Shown here piece after piece: positions 45,703 through 55,391 of a stretch of DNA of 64,000 nucleotides. Source of the stretch: Acidocella sp. GTDB taxonomy: Bacteria; Pseudomonadota; Alphaproteobacteria; Acetobacterales; Acetobacteraceae. A model generated the notes under the pieces. It saw only the letters and a list, made by a program, of their open reading frames with translations, did not search any database and was not told the origin of the DNA. Location of the stretch: the NCBI GenBank assembly GCA_029077825.1, contig JAQNCT010000004.1, positions 1 to 64,000 of the forward strand, in the 5' to 3' direction. The position numbers were made by a program, and so were the translations under genes. How positions within the stretch are numbered: the first letter of the stretch is position 1; each line of letters begins with the position of its first letter.

Positions 45703-46548
45703 ATGGGCATTATTTCTATTCAATCGCAGGTCGTTGCAGGCTACGTTGGCAATTCCGCAGCGGCTTTTGCGTTGCAGCGCTTGGGTGTCGAAGTATTTGC
45801 CATTCCAACCGTGCTCCTCTCGCACCACCCGGGGCACGGCGGTGCAGCGGGTGATCGTTTTCCGCCGAATATTTTGGCACGGATCCTTGATGGATTGCAG
45901 GTGCGCGGATGTTTTTCTCGTTGTGATGCCATAGTTTCGGGCTATTTGGGTAGCGCTGAAAATGCATTGATAGTCCGCGAGGCGTTAGTGCGTATTCATG
46001 CGGCAAGACCTGATGCGATATATTTATGTGACCCTGTCCTCGGCGATGATGGCCGCACATATGTGAATGATTCAGTCGTGGCTGCCATGCAGGGCCTTGT
46101 GAGGCTGGCAGATATTGCAACCCCCAACGCTCATGAATTATCGCTTCTCGCAGGTGGTGGCTTTGCCAACCGAGGCCAAGCCTTGCAAGCAATGCGGGTT
46201 GTGCAGGCTTACGGTCCTAGAATCGTTTTTCTGACGAGTTTTTGCGGCGATGATACCCTAAAAAATACCATTGATGCGTTGATTGTCGATGGGGATTTGG
46301 CTTGGCGAATCACGCTTCCAAAATTTGACCGCAAATTTTCAGGGGCGGGGGATTTGTTGGCATCTATGTTTTTGCATTTTTGGCTACCGGGCCATGATAC
46401 AAGCTTTGCGTTTGGTGCTGCCTGTTCCGCGGTACATGAGGTGCTGCTTGAGACGGTGGCACAAAATTCGGATGAACTCTCATTGATTGCCGCCCAAAAT
46501 CGGATGGCGGCTCCGGCTTGCAACTTCACGGCGGAGATGATTGTTTGA
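45703..46548 (+). CDS. pdxY: Pyridoxal kinase PdxY
   Basis: 281 residues, ribokinase-like. It phosphorylates pyridoxal for vitamin B6 salvage. Features of the family are the N-terminal ISIQSQVVAGYVGNSAAAFALQRLGVEVFAIPTVLLSHHPGHG, CDPVLGDDGRTYVN, ADIATPNAHELSLLAG and the anion-hole/catalytic segment KFSGAGDLLASMFLHFWL with the catalytic Asp in GAGD. pdxH, the oxidase of the same pathway, is 9 kb downstream. Its TGA overlaps the TTG start of the ABC exporter. Confidence 0.92.
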   Translation: MGIISIQSQVVAGYVGNSAAAFALQRLGVEVFAIPTVLLSHHPGHGGAAGDRFPPNILARILDGLQVRGCFSRCDAIVSGYLGSAENALIVREALVRIHAARPDAIYLCDPVLGDDGRTYVNDSVVAAMQGLVRLADIATPNAHELSLLAGGGFANRGQALQAMRVVQAYGPRIVFLTSFCGDDTLKNTIDALIVDGDLAWRITLPKFDRKFSGAGDLLASMFLHFWLPGHDTSFAFGAACSAVHEVLLETVAQNSDELSLIAAQNRMAAPACNFTAEMIV

Positions 46549-48305
46549 GCTTTCTGGCGGTTTATCGGCGTGTTCTCGGGCTGTTAAAGCCAGATCGCCG
46601 GGTGGTGGTGACCCTGGTGTTTGGCAATTTTTTTGTGGTTGGCCTGCAGTTCGCTGAGCCAGTATTTTTTGGCCGGGTGATTAATCTTCTTACCCAATCT
46701 GACAGCATCGGCCGGAACATTCTTTTCCATAAAGCTGAGGGTCTGCTGCTTGTTTGGGGGCTGGTTGGGTTAGCCAGTATAATGGCAAATGTTATGGTTG
46801 CCGTTCATGCTGACCGGTTGGCCCATCGTAATCGTCTGACCGCGATGGCGCGCTACTTCGAGCATGTTTTATCGCTACCGCCGGCGTTTCATCGTGAACG
46901 CCAATCGGGCCGGTTACTTAAAACCATGCTCTCCGGCGCCGATGGTCTTTTTGGGATATGGCTTTCGTTTTTCAGGGAGCATTTGGCTACATTTCTGGCG
47001 ACCATATTTTTGCTGCCTTTGACGGTTTTCCTAAATTGGCAATTGGCGATTGCCCTGATTATTTTAGTTGTGGTTTTTTGTATCTTTACATTACTTGTAA
47101 TTCGCAAAACCGAAACCGCCCAAAAACAGGTTGAGACTTATCATTCCGCATTGGCTGGCACCGCCCAGGATGCTTTGACAAATATCCTTGTTGTACAATC
47201 TTTCACGCGATTATCAGCCGAGGCCAGAAATTTTTCCCGTACGACTGATCTTGTGCTGGCTAAACAATTCCCGGTTTTGAACTGGTGGGCGGTTTTGAGC
47301 ATTGTCACGTCTTCCGCAAGCACCATCACGATTATCGCAATTTTTATTGTAGGTACATTTTTACATTTGCGCGGCGAGGCCAGCATCGGCGAGATCGTTT
47401 CATTCATGGGCTTTGCCATGTTGCTGATTGGAAGACTTACCGGTGCGATGGGATTTATTGCCCGCCTGTTTATGCAAACGCCGATATTGATAGATTTTTT
47501 TGCGGTGCTGGATGCCAAGACAACCATTCATGAGCAGTTTGGTGCGTTGCCGATACATGTCAGTGCCGGCCACGTAAAATTTGAAAATGTTACCTTTGAA
47601 TATATTCCTGGCATACCGACGGTAAACGATGTGTCATTTGAGGCGAAGCCGGGTAGCGTGATCGCGCTGGTAGGCGCAACGGGCGCTGGAAAATCCAGCG
47701 CCATGGCCTTGCTGCAGCGCTACTGGGATCCCACAGGGGGGCGCATTACCATTGATGGCCAGGATATTAAGGCTGTAACGCTGGATAGTTTGCGCGCGGC
47801 GATCGGCGTGGTCTTTCAGGATAGCCTGCTATTCAACCGTTCTATTCGTGAGAATTTGCTCGTTGGTAAGCCTGATGCGACGGAAGATCAGATGCGTAAG
47901 GCCTGTTGCATGGCCGAGGCTTTAGATTTTATTGCAGCGCAACCAAATGGCTTTGAGACCATGATTGGTGAGCGAGGGTCAAATCTGTCCGGCGGCCAAC
48001 GTCAGCGCCTCGCGATTGCACGGGCGATATTAAAAGATCCGCCGCTATTGATTCTTGACGAAGCCACGAGTGCGCTCGATGCAGCAACGGAGTCAAAAGT
48101 CGGCCTGGCACTCAGATCGTTGATGGTAGGGCGCACAAGTTTTGTGATAGCGCACAGGCTGTCGACGATACGTGATGCTGATGAAATTTTGGTATTTGAC
48201 GATGGGAAAATCGTTGAGCGCGGGGGATTTGCGCAATTATTGCTGGCCAAGGGCAAGTTTGCCTATCTGGTAGAAACGCAAATTATGGCTGATGTGTCGC
48301 ATTGA
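46545..48305 (+). CDS. ABC exporter, NdvA/ChvA-like (fused permease-ATPase)
   Basis: 586 residues from TTG 46545, which overlaps the pdxY stop as TTGA and gives the N-terminus MSFLAVYRRVLGLLKPDRR, like NdvA/ChvA proteins. The frame is open a little further back but that would enter pdxY. Six helices occupy residues about 20-310. The ATPase has Walker A GATGAGKSSA, signature NLSGGQRQRLAIARAI, Walker B PPLLILDEATSALD and the H-loop AHRLSTIRDAD. NdvA exports cyclic beta-1,2-glucan in rhizobia; no glucan synthase is near, so the substrate (glucan, lipid or drug) is not settled. Confidence 0.87.
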   Translation: MSFLAVYRRVLGLLKPDRRVVVTLVFGNFFVVGLQFAEPVFFGRVINLLTQSDSIGRNILFHKAEGLLLVWGLVGLASIMANVMVAVHADRLAHRNRLTAMARYFEHVLSLPPAFHRERQSGRLLKTMLSGADGLFGIWLSFFREHLATFLATIFLLPLTVFLNWQLAIALIILVVVFCIFTLLVIRKTETAQKQVETYHSALAGTAQDALTNILVVQSFTRLSAEARNFSRTTDLVLAKQFPVLNWWAVLSIVTSSASTITIIAIFIVGTFLHLRGEASIGEIVSFMGFAMLLIGRLTGAMGFIARLFMQTPILIDFFAVLDAKTTIHEQFGALPIHVSAGHVKFENVTFEYIPGIPTVNDVSFEAKPGSVIALVGATGAGKSSAMALLQRYWDPTGGRITIDGQDIKAVTLDSLRAAIGVVFQDSLLFNRSIRENLLVGKPDATEDQMRKACCMAEALDFIAAQPNGFETMIGERGSNLSGGQRQRLAIARAILKDPPLLILDEATSALDAATESKVGLALRSLMVGRTSFVIAHRLSTIRDADEILVFDDGKIVERGGFAQLLLAKGKFAYLVETQIMADVSH

Positions 48306-48390
48306 AGCACAGCAATCAGGCCATGGTTATAAATACCATTTGATTTGCAACCGCCGGTTATTACATAATGCAGAGAAGGAGGACGCCATA

Positions 48391-48828
48391 ATGATGCTTT
48401 CCGCAATTTTGAAGAATAAGCCAGCGATGGTGATTTCAGTTCATCCTGATGCGAGCATAACAAGTGTCGTCAAATTGCTTGGTGAGAAGCGAATTGGCGC
48501 GGTGCTCGTGATCGATGTTGAAGAGAGGCTGGTCGGCATTTTGAGTGAGCGAGATATTGTGCGGACGCTAAATACTCATGCGGCCGCCACGCTCGATATG
48601 ACAGTCGCCCAACTCATGACGCCTTCGCCGACGGTCACATCGCCAGAGGCAACAGTCGTCGAGGCGATGCAGATCATGACAGATGGCCGCTTTCGTCATT
48701 TACCCGTGGTCAGCGGTGGTAAATTGGTCGGATTGGTCAGTATTGGTGACGTTGTTAAGGCGAGAATTGATCAGCAGGCTCATGAGGTGGATAGTTTGCG
48801 GGCGTATGTGGTGGGCGCGGTCGCCTAG
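48391..48828 (+). CDS. CBS-domain pair protein
   Basis: 145 residues from ATG 48391, preceded by AAGGAGGA at 48376-48383. Two CBS motifs of about 60 residues each: SVHPDASITSVVKLLGEKRIGAVLVID...LVGILSERDIV and TSPEATVVEAMQIMTDGRFRHLPVVSGGKLVGLVSIGDVV. Such stand-alone pairs bind adenine nucleotides and report energy status. The ligand and target are unknown. Its TAG stop overlaps the stop of the opposing lipoprotein gene in a shared CTAG. Confidence 0.88.
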   Translation: MMLSAILKNKPAMVISVHPDASITSVVKLLGEKRIGAVLVIDVEERLVGILSERDIVRTLNTHAAATLDMTVAQLMTPSPTVTSPEATVVEAMQIMTDGRFRHLPVVSGGKLVGLVSIGDVVKARIDQQAHEVDSLRAYVVGAVA

Positions 48829-49085
48829 GTTCCGCCGCGCTGCCAGATAGGTTTTCCAAGATCCACTTGCTTGGGCGATGTTGACGTGGAGGTGATAGCA
48901 CCGGCGGCACCGCCAATGGCTGCCCCTACCACCACGCCAACCGGGCCGCCGATGAGCCCGAATGTGGCGCCGGCCACCGCGCCACCTGCGGTGCCCCCTT
49001 GTAGGCGCCCCGGCTGCCCATCACCGCAGGCACCGAGGCTTAACAACAGGCTAGCGGCAAATGTTAAACGAAATACTGTGCGCAT
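48825..49085 (-). CDS. Small glycine-zipper lipoprotein
   Basis: 86 residues from ATG 49085 (MRTVFRLTFAASLLLSLGAC). The frame opens 12 codons earlier but this ATG gives a proper signal. The lipobox LGAC predicts lipidation at Cys20. Residues about 28-62 are a glycine-zipper run (GGTAGGAVAGATFGLIGGPVGVVVGAAIGGAAGA) with Gly-x-x-x-Gly spacing, a membrane-associating motif found in SlyB/OsmB-type outer-membrane lipoproteins. Function unknown. It is convergent with the CBS gene. Confidence 0.75.
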   Translation of the reverse strand: MRTVFRLTFAASLLLSLGACGDGQPGRLQGGTAGGAVAGATFGLIGGPVGVVVGAAIGGAAGAITSTSTSPKQVDLGKPIWQRGGT

Positions 49086-49155
49086 CAGGTACTCCTCAAG
49101 GCAACGCAACGTATTTGTCACAGAAGCCTGAGGTGCTTGGCAAGTGCGGATACGC

Positions 49156-49605
49156 TTAATAACGTTTATAGGACAGAAATTTCCCGCTGAGCATCATTTG
49201 AACCCGATCCCCCTTCTGGTCCGGCTGGCGTTCAAGCGTCATATCGAAGTCAATGGCGCTCATGATCCCGTCGCCGAACTCCTCATGGATTAATTCTTTC
49301 CATGTTGTCCCGTAAACCGATACTAATTCGTAAAACCGATAAATTAATGGATCAGTGGGGACAGTCGTTGGCAGCGAACCACGGTAGGGAATGGCCGTTA
49401 GAACGTCTGCCTCTTGAGCGGACAAGCCAAGAATATCGGCAATTTTTTGTGCGGTCTCCGGCAGCATCGACATTTGGCCAAGACAGGCTGCACAGGTCCA
49501 AACCGGAGAATAACCGATTTTATCAGCGATTTCTTTCCAATTTAAGCCGGTTTTGGCTTTTAATTTGAGAATTTTTTGACCAAGGGCAGTTTTTTCATCG
49601 TTCAT
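49156..49605 (-). CDS. cynS: Cyanate hydratase (cyanase)
   Basis: 149 residues, usual length. Decomposes cyanate with bicarbonate to ammonia and carbon dioxide. The N-terminal helical domain starts KILKLKAKTGLNWKEIADKIG, and the catalytic domain carries DPLIYRFYELVSVYGTTWKELIHEEFGDGIMSAIDF, including the conserved Arg, Glu and Ser of the active site. No cynT (carbonic anhydrase) or cyanate transporter is adjacent. It is divergent from mscL; the 172-base gap holds no other feature I recognise. Confidence 0.95.
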   Translation of the reverse strand: MNDEKTALGQKILKLKAKTGLNWKEIADKIGYSPVWTCAACLGQMSMLPETAQKIADILGLSAQEADVLTAIPYRGSLPTTVPTDPLIYRFYELVSVYGTTWKELIHEEFGDGIMSAIDFDMTLERQPDQKGDRVQMMLSGKFLSYKRY

Positions 49606-49777
49606 ATAAATACTCCGATCTGATGATGCGCGTAACCGGCACTAGAGCCTGATTGGCTTTAAGTTAACCATTCTCAAGTGAGCACGGTAGTCCGCGCCAT
49701 GCCAAGTGGTAGATAAATTGTTGGCGGAATCGTGAAGACCCGGTACGGTAATTTTGTAACGAATGTGGGAAGATTTT

Positions 49778-50224
49778 ATGTCTGATAAGCTAAAAATAAG
49801 TTCCCCGGCCTGGCTGGACGAATTCAAAGCCTTCATCATGCGCGGCAACGTGGTTGATCTGGCTGTTGGCGTCGTGATCGGTGCGGCATTTACGGGGATT
49901 GTCGGTAGTCTGGTCAAGGACATGATTACCCCGATTATCGGCCTGCTCACAGGTGGCGTGGACTTCTCCAATTTGTTCATTACCCTTAAAGGGCCATTGG
50001 AGCCGACGATTGCCGAGGCTGTGAAAGCTGGTGCGGTGACATTGAATTATGGGATTTTTTTGAATGCCGTGTTTAATTTCGTCATCATTGCATTTGCCAT
50101 TTTCTGGCTGGTTCGTCTGGTCTCTAAGCTCTACAAGGCACCGCCGACGGCCCCGGCCGGACCTACAGCAACGGAGAAGCTTCTGACCGAAATCCGTGAC
50201 CTGCTGAAGACGAGCGCCGAGTAA
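49778..50224 (+). CDS. mscL: Large-conductance mechanosensitive channel
   Basis: 148 residues from ATG 49778 (MSDKLKISSPAWLDEFKAFIMRGNVVDLAVGVVIG), with GGGAAGA upstream. The first helix is GAAFTGIVGSLVKDMITPIIGLLTGGVDF and the second NYGIFLNAVFNFVIIAFAIFWLVRL, followed by the C-terminal amphipathic helix TEKLLTEIRDLLK. It forms a pentameric pore that opens under hypo-osmotic shock. It lies alone and converges with secA. Confidence 0.95.
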   Translation: MSDKLKISSPAWLDEFKAFIMRGNVVDLAVGVVIGAAFTGIVGSLVKDMITPIIGLLTGGVDFSNLFITLKGPLEPTIAEAVKAGAVTLNYGIFLNAVFNFVIIAFAIFWLVRLVSKLYKAPPTAPAGPTATEKLLTEIRDLLKTSAE

Positions 50225-50266
50225 GCTGAGCGCTGTGTTGGCTGCGGTATCAGCTTAACCAGGAGC

Positions 50267-52984
50267 TTACACCTTGCCATGGCAGTATTTGTATTTCTTG
50301 CCTGACCCGCACGGGCAAGGGGCGTTTCTAGGGGTTGCTCCCCACGTTTCCGGCCGATCACGGTCGATGTTCTCTTCGCGGTATGGTTGCACCAAGACGG
50401 GTACGGGTGAGCGGTCACTACCGTTGCCGGCAGAATTACCCCCGACAAGTTGCTGTGGTTCCGGATGATTCTCGATCATCACCGGTGGCGGCGGTGCAGC
50501 CTGAGGTGCTGTACCGATCACGACATGGGACAGCAATAAGGTCACGCGTTCTTTCAAATCCTCGAGCAGGCTGCTGAACAGCATGAAGGCTTCGCGCTTG
50601 TATTCATTCAGCGGGTCGCGGTTACCATAAGCGCGCAGGCCAATGCCTTGCCGAAGATGGTCGAGCGCTAGCAGATGTTCTTTCCAAACCTGATCAAGCG
50701 TTTGGAGCAGGATTGATTTTTCGACGAAATTTGTCAGCTCAACGCCCGTGTTCTGCATTTTTTCTGCCGCGGCAGCTTCCGCAGCCTCGATCAACCGCTC
50801 GCGGATACCGTTTTCGTCGATCCCTTCTTCCGCGGCCCAGTCAACGACGGGAAGGTCAAGGTTCAAAATGCGCTTAACGTCTTCGGCAAGTTCCTTGGCT
50901 TCCCACTGCTCGGCAAACGCCCGTTCGGGGATTCTCCGGTGAACGAGGTTTGCGATGACATCTTCACGCATTTCTGCAACCACGCTCTGTACTGATTCAC
51001 TGCCCATAAACTCACGGCGCTGGGCATAAACCTCCTTGCGCTGATCGTTCATGACGTCGTCATACTTAAGCAAGTTTTTCCGCGTATCGAAATTGCGGGC
51101 CTCGACCTTCTTCTGGGCTTTTTCCAGAGCCTTGTTGATCCAGGCGTGGGTGATCGCCTCGCCCTCCTGCAACCCTAGTCGTTGCAGCATACCGCCCATC
51201 CGGTCGGAGCCGAAAATGCGCATTAAGTCGTCTTCAAGTGACAGGAAAAACCGCGAGGCTCCCTCATCGCCCTGGCGCCCGGCGCGTCCGCGCAACTGGT
51301 TATCAATCCGCCGGCTTTCGTGGCGTTCGGTGCCAATGACGAAAAGTCCGCCCGCAGCCTTAACTATGGCGTGGTATTCCTCGATTTCGGCGCGGATTTT
51401 TGCATCATCGGCCACTGATTCCAGCTTCAGCCGCATATCAAGATTACCGCCGAGCTTAATATCCGTGCCGCGGCCCGCCATGTTCGTTGCGATTGTAATG
51501 GCCCCGGGGGCTCCGGCCTGCGCCACAATGGTCGCTTCCTGTTCGTGAAACCGTGCGTTCAAGACACTATGCGGAATTTTCTTTTGCTTCAGCAAATCAC
51601 TGATGATTTCGCTTTTTTCGATACTGGTGGTGCCGACCAGCACGGGCTGGTTGCGCTCCCGGCATTCTTCGATCAGTTTTGCAACAGCGTCATATTTTTC
51701 GCCTGCCGTGCGATAAACCTCATCATCATAGTCTTTGCGGGTGACGGCGACGTTGGTGGGAATTTCCACCACTTCCAATTTATAAATCTGCTCGAACTCA
51801 TCGGCTTCTGTCAGGGCTGTGCCGGTCATGCCGGCCAGTTTGGGAAACAGCCTGAAATAATTCTGGAACGTGATCGAGGCGAGTGTTTGGTTCTCTTTCT
51901 CGACGGTCACTTTTTCCTTGGCTTCTAATGCCTGGTGCAGACCGTCAGAATAGCGCCGGCCTTCCATCATACGGCCAGTGAATTCATCTATGATAACGAC
52001 TTTTCCTTCACGGACGATGTAATCAACGTCACGTGTGAAAAGCACCCGGGCGCGCAGGGATTGTTGGACATGATGGATTAATGAAATATTGAAGATATCG
52101 TAGAGATTACCCTCAGTGAGCAGGCCGAAGTCACGCAGCAACTGTTCCACATGCTCAGAACCAGCATCCGTGAGTGTTACGGTTTTGGCTTTTTCATCCT
52201 TCTCGTACATCGGATGCTTGCCATCTTCGTCGAGCGGTGTCTTGAGGAGTTCGACGACGATCACATCGACTTTGCCGTATAATTCAGTCGGCTCATCAGA
52301 GGGGCCTGAAATAATAAGCGGTGTACGGGCCTCGTCGATGAGAATTGAGTCGACCTCGTCAACGATGGCATAGTTGAATGGCCTCTGAACCATGTCCTCG
52401 AGACGATATTTCATGTTATCGCGTAGATAATCGAACCCGAATTCGTTGTTGGTGCCATAGGTTATGTCGGCTGCGTAGGCAGCGCGGCGGTCAAGGTCGT
52501 TTAACCCGTGGACGATGATACCGGTCGTCAGCCCCAGAAATCCATAAAGCTGGCTCATCCATTCGGCATCGCGCCGCGCCAGATAGTCGTTCACAGTGAC
52601 CACATGCACGCCCTTGCCTGATAGGGCGTTTAAATAGACGGCCAGTGTCGCGACCAGGGTTTTCCCCTCGCCGGTCTTCATTTCGGCAATCCTGCCGGAA
52701 TGCAGAACCATGGCGCCAATGAGTTGCACGTCAAAATGCCGCAATCCCAACGAGCGTTTGCTGGCTTCCCGGACCACGGCGAAAGCTTCTTCTAGTATAT
52801 CGTCCAACGTCTCGCCGTCGGCCAGCCTGGCCTTGAACGCCGTGGTTTTGGCCTGCAGGGCAGCATCATCCAGGGCTGACACTTCAGCCTCAAAGGCGTT
52901 GATGGCGGCGACTCTGCGCTTGAAGCCTTTTAGAGCGCGGTCGTTGCTGGTGCCGAATACGGCGCGGGCGAGACTGGTAAACAT
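50267..52984 (-). CDS. secA: Preprotein translocase motor SecA
   Basis: 905 residues. ATPase that drives secretory proteins through SecYEG. Walker A is [12 protein letters not shown] (about residues 101-112), the DEAD-like motif [21 protein letters not shown] follows near 220, and the second ATPase half has [23 protein letters not shown]. The C-terminus carries the zinc/SecB-binding [14 protein letters not shown]. The start [25 protein letters not shown] is the typical N-terminus. It is divergent from the parvulin gene, an order common in alphaproteobacteria. Confidence 0.97.
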   Translation of the reverse strand: MFTSLARAVFGTSNDRALKGFKRRVAAINAFEAEVSALDDAALQAKTTAFKARLADGETLDDILEEAFAVVREASKRSLGLRHFDVQLIGAMVLHSGRIAEMKTGEGKTLVATLAVYLNALSGKGVHVVTVNDYLARRDAEWMSQLYGFLGLTTGIIVHGLNDLDRRAAYAADITYGTNNEFGFDYLRDNMKYRLEDMVQRPFNYAIVDEVDSILIDEARTPLIISGPSDEPTELYGKVDVIVVELLKTPLDEDGKHPMYEKDEKAKTVTLTDAGSEHVEQLLRDFGLLTEGNLYDIFNISLIHHVQQSLRARVLFTRDVDYIVREGKVVIIDEFTGRMMEGRRYSDGLHQALEAKEKVTVEKENQTLASITFQNYFRLFPKLAGMTGTALTEADEFEQIYKLEVVEIPTNVAVTRKDYDDEVYRTAGEKYDAVAKLIEECRERNQPVLVGTTSIEKSEIISDLLKQKKIPHSVLNARFHEQEATIVAQAGAPGAITIATNMAGRGTDIKLGGNLDMRLKLESVADDAKIRAEIEEYHAIVKAAGGLFVIGTERHESRRIDNQLRGRAGRQGDEGASRFFLSLEDDLMRIFGSDRMGGMLQRLGLQEGEAITHAWINKALEKAQKKVEARNFDTRKNLLKYDDVMNDQRKEVYAQRREFMGSESVQSVVAEMREDVIANLVHRRIPERAFAEQWEAKELAEDVKRILNLDLPVVDWAAEEGIDENGIRERLIEAAEAAAAEKMQNTGVELTNFVEKSILLQTLDQVWKEHLLALDHLRQGIGLRAYGNRDPLNEYKREAFMLFSSLLEDLKERVTLLLSHVVIGTAPQAAPPPPVMIENHPEPQQLVGGNSAGNGSDRSPVPVLVQPYREENIDRDRPETWGATPRNAPCPCGSGKKYKYCHGKV

Positions 52985-53057
52985 TTTTGGCGATATCCGC
53001 TGTAATAGGGTCGGTTGTCACATAGGCGCGGGGTGGGGGAGGGTCAATTGAAGCCGT

Positions 53058-53089
53058 TTGACAATCATAGGGCACACCCGGCCTATCTT
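53058..53089 (+). promoter_or_regulatory. Candidate promoter for the parvulin-argJ genes
   Basis: TTGACA at 53058-53063 followed by a TATCTT-like box at about 53084, in the divergent secA-PPIase gap. The spacer is longer than ideal (18-20 bases depending on the -10 register), so the call is tentative. Confidence 0.3.
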
Positions 53090-53148
53090 GCCCGTTGCTA
53101 CCACTTGGCTCATAGACGCGCCGAAGCTAACGAAAAAAGGTTTGTCAC

Positions 53149-54072
53149 ATGCGCCGTTTCCCTACGATTTCGACCATCGCTTTTGCGGCCTCATTGGCCG
53201 CTGCACCTGCGTTTGCTCAAACCACGGCGCCGGCACCGGCCGCAGCCGCAGCGCCAGCCCCGGCTCCGACCGACCCGGTTTTGGCAACGGTAAATGGGGC
53301 TACTATCCACATGAGTGACGTGCAGAGTGCTGCGGCAGGCCTGCCCCCTCAACTGCAGCAGATGAAGCCAGAGCAGCTATTTCCTTTGCTGGTTAATCAA
53401 TTGATCGACCGCAAAGCTTTGCTGGTCGCCGCGCAAGCTGAGAATCTTGATAAGGACGCCAAAATTCAGGCGTTGATGCAGGCTGCTGCGAATGAGCAGC
53501 TTGAAAACGCTTATGTTCAGGAACAAGTGAGTGCCCAAGTCACTGATGCTGCCGTGCAAGCCGAATTTAAAAAGGATTATGCCGGCAAGCCAGGCCCAGC
53601 CCAGGTGGATGCCCGCCATATCCTGGTGAAGACCAAGGCTGAGGCCCAAAGTATCATTACGCAGCTTGAACACGGGGCTAACTTTGCAAAATTGGCGACG
53701 AAATATAGTATCGACCCGGGCGCCAAAGACGGTGGTGAACTGGGCTGGTTCAGCCAGGATGAGATGGTGCAGCCGTTTGCCGATGCCGCTTTTGCGTTAA
53801 AGCCCGGCGAATATACAAAAACGCCAGTTCAGACACAGTTTGGTTGGCACGTTATTCTTTGTGAAGGCAAACGGACCGGTCCGGCACCGGTGCTCGATGA
53901 CGTGAAGGATCAAATTCGTAAAAGTTTGGCCGATAACGCCATCAAAGCAACCCTTGCCGCAGCGCGTGGTAAAGTAAAGATTCAAATTTTTAACCCGGAT
54001 GGTACGCCGGCCGCCGCTCCGGATGCTGTGCCTGCTGCTGCCCCAACCGCCGGAACAGCGACTGGGAAGTAA
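53149..54072 (+). CDS. Periplasmic peptidyl-prolyl isomerase (parvulin/PpiC type)
   Basis: 307 residues. A signal peptide with cleavage after AFA (MRRFPTISTIAFAASLAAAPAFAQ) is followed by a Pro/Ala-rich stretch. Residues about 45-150 form the helical SurA_N-like chaperone domain (NQLIDRKALLVAAQAENLDKDAKIQ). Residues about 160-260 are the parvulin domain: VDARHILVKTKAEAQSIITQLEHGANFAKLATKYSIDPGAKDGGELGWFSQDEMVQPF and FGWHVILCEGKR. It assists folding of exported and outer-membrane proteins. argJ starts 4 bases after it. Confidence 0.9.
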   Translation: MRRFPTISTIAFAASLAAAPAFAQTTAPAPAAAAAPAPAPTDPVLATVNGATIHMSDVQSAAAGLPPQLQQMKPEQLFPLLVNQLIDRKALLVAAQAENLDKDAKIQALMQAAANEQLENAYVQEQVSAQVTDAAVQAEFKKDYAGKPGPAQVDARHILVKTKAEAQSIITQLEHGANFAKLATKYSIDPGAKDGGELGWFSQDEMVQPFADAAFALKPGEYTKTPVQTQFGWHVILCEGKRTGPAPVLDDVKDQIRKSLADNAIKATLAAARGKVKIQIFNPDGTPAAAPDAVPAAAPTAGTATGK

Positions 54073-54076
54073 TATT

Positions 54077-55306
54077 TTGGCAACGCCGATACCCGTCTCG
54101 CCCCTTGCTTTGCCGTTGCCGCATTTGGCGCCGGTCGCGGGGGTGACGATGGCGGTCGGTCAGGCTGGTATTCGCTATCACGGCAGGACCGACGTTTTAC
54201 TGGTAAAATTTGCTGCCGGTACTTCTGTAGCGGGTGTTTTCACAAAAAATCTCTGCCCTGGAGCGCCAGTTTCATGGTGTCGGGAAATCTTGCCGTTGGG
54301 CGTAGCCGGCGGGCTTGTTGTGAATGCTGGTAATGCTAACGTATTCAATGGTATCGCAGGTCAGCGCGCGGTTGAAGCGACCACCCAGGCAGCGGCAAAA
54401 TCCCTTGGTTCAACGCCTGAGACAATCTACCTTGCCTCAACTGGTGTCATAGGCGAGCCTATGCCGGCTCACAAAATCGTCGCGGTGATGGATGATTTGT
54501 GCGCCAATTTACAAGAAGGCGGCCTTGCTGACGCCGCCCGTGCCATCATGACAACGGATACCTTCCCCAAAGCAGCCACACGCACGGCCAAACTTGATGG
54601 CGTGGATGTAGCTATTTCAGGCATTGCCAAAGGCAGCGGCATGATTGCGCCTGATATGGCAACCATGCTGTCGTTTATTTTTACTGATGCCGCGATCCCG
54701 GCGCATGCCCTGCAGCCAATGCTGAGTAAACTTGTCGATCAGAGCTTCAACTGCATCACCATCGACTCTGATACATCGACATCTGATACGGTGTTACTGT
54801 TCGCAACTGGAAAAGCCGCCAATAAGCCCACCGATGATCCGTCGGCCTTGGCGGATTTCCGCCGTGCTCTTGGTGAGGTTCTGCACGAACTGGCGATGAT
54901 GGTTGTGCGTGATGGCGAGGGGGCGCAAAAAATGGTGCGGATCACTGTTGATGGTGCGGTCTCGAACCATTCAGCCAAGCGGATAGGCATGGCCATCGCG
55001 AATTCACCACTCGTTAAAACCGCGATTGCCGGTGAAGATGCGAATTGGGGCCGCATTGTTATGGCGGTTGGTAAGGCCGGTGAGCCAGCCGATAGGGATA
55101 AGTTAGCCATTGCGGTTGGCGGAACATGGATGGCGAAGGCCGGCGGTATCGTGCCGGGCTATGATGAAGGACCCGTCGTGGCTCATATGAAGGGCCGGGA
55201 AATTGAAATTGACGTTGACATCGGCCTAGGCGCCGGGCGCGCCACTGTTTGGACCTGTGACCTTACGCACGGGTATATCGATATCAACGGCAGCTACCGG
55301 AGTTAG
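54077..55306 (+). CDS. argJ: Bifunctional glutamate N-acetyltransferase/ornithine acetyltransferase
   Basis: 409 residues from TTG 54077, four bases after the parvulin stop, with GGGAAG at 54064-54069; the frame runs open further upstream but into the parvulin gene. It moves acetyl from N-acetylornithine to glutamate, recycling the acetyl group in arginine synthesis. The precursor self-cleaves before Thr within GSGMIAPDMATML, the diagnostic site. Other motifs are VVNAGNANVFNG, IAKGSGMIAPDMATML, TIDSDTSTSDTVLLF and NSPLVKTAIAGEDANWGRIVMAVGK. Whether it is bifunctional or only an ornithine acetyltransferase is not visible. Confidence 0.93.
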   Translation: MATPIPVSPLALPLPHLAPVAGVTMAVGQAGIRYHGRTDVLLVKFAAGTSVAGVFTKNLCPGAPVSWCREILPLGVAGGLVVNAGNANVFNGIAGQRAVEATTQAAAKSLGSTPETIYLASTGVIGEPMPAHKIVAVMDDLCANLQEGGLADAARAIMTTDTFPKAATRTAKLDGVDVAISGIAKGSGMIAPDMATMLSFIFTDAAIPAHALQPMLSKLVDQSFNCITIDSDTSTSDTVLLFATGKAANKPTDDPSALADFRRALGEVLHELAMMVVRDGEGAQKMVRITVDGAVSNHSAKRIGMAIANSPLVKTAIAGEDANWGRIVMAVGKAGEPADRDKLAIAVGGTWMAKAGGIVPGYDEGPVVAHMKGREIEIDVDIGLGAGRATVWTCDLTHGYIDINGSYRS

Positions 55307-55391
55307 CGCGCGCTATTAACATTCGTGGCTGTCGCGCAGGGCGTATTAACCGCCACCGATGAGGCTTCAAGGCTGAAGGGATGGCTAATTG

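Noticed and set aside
49640-49680. Second copy of the palindromic element (CTAGAGCCTGATTGG) near mscL
   Set aside because: Only the first seven bases (CTAGAGC) match the end of the 27.5 kb element; no paired arm or opposite end is visible.
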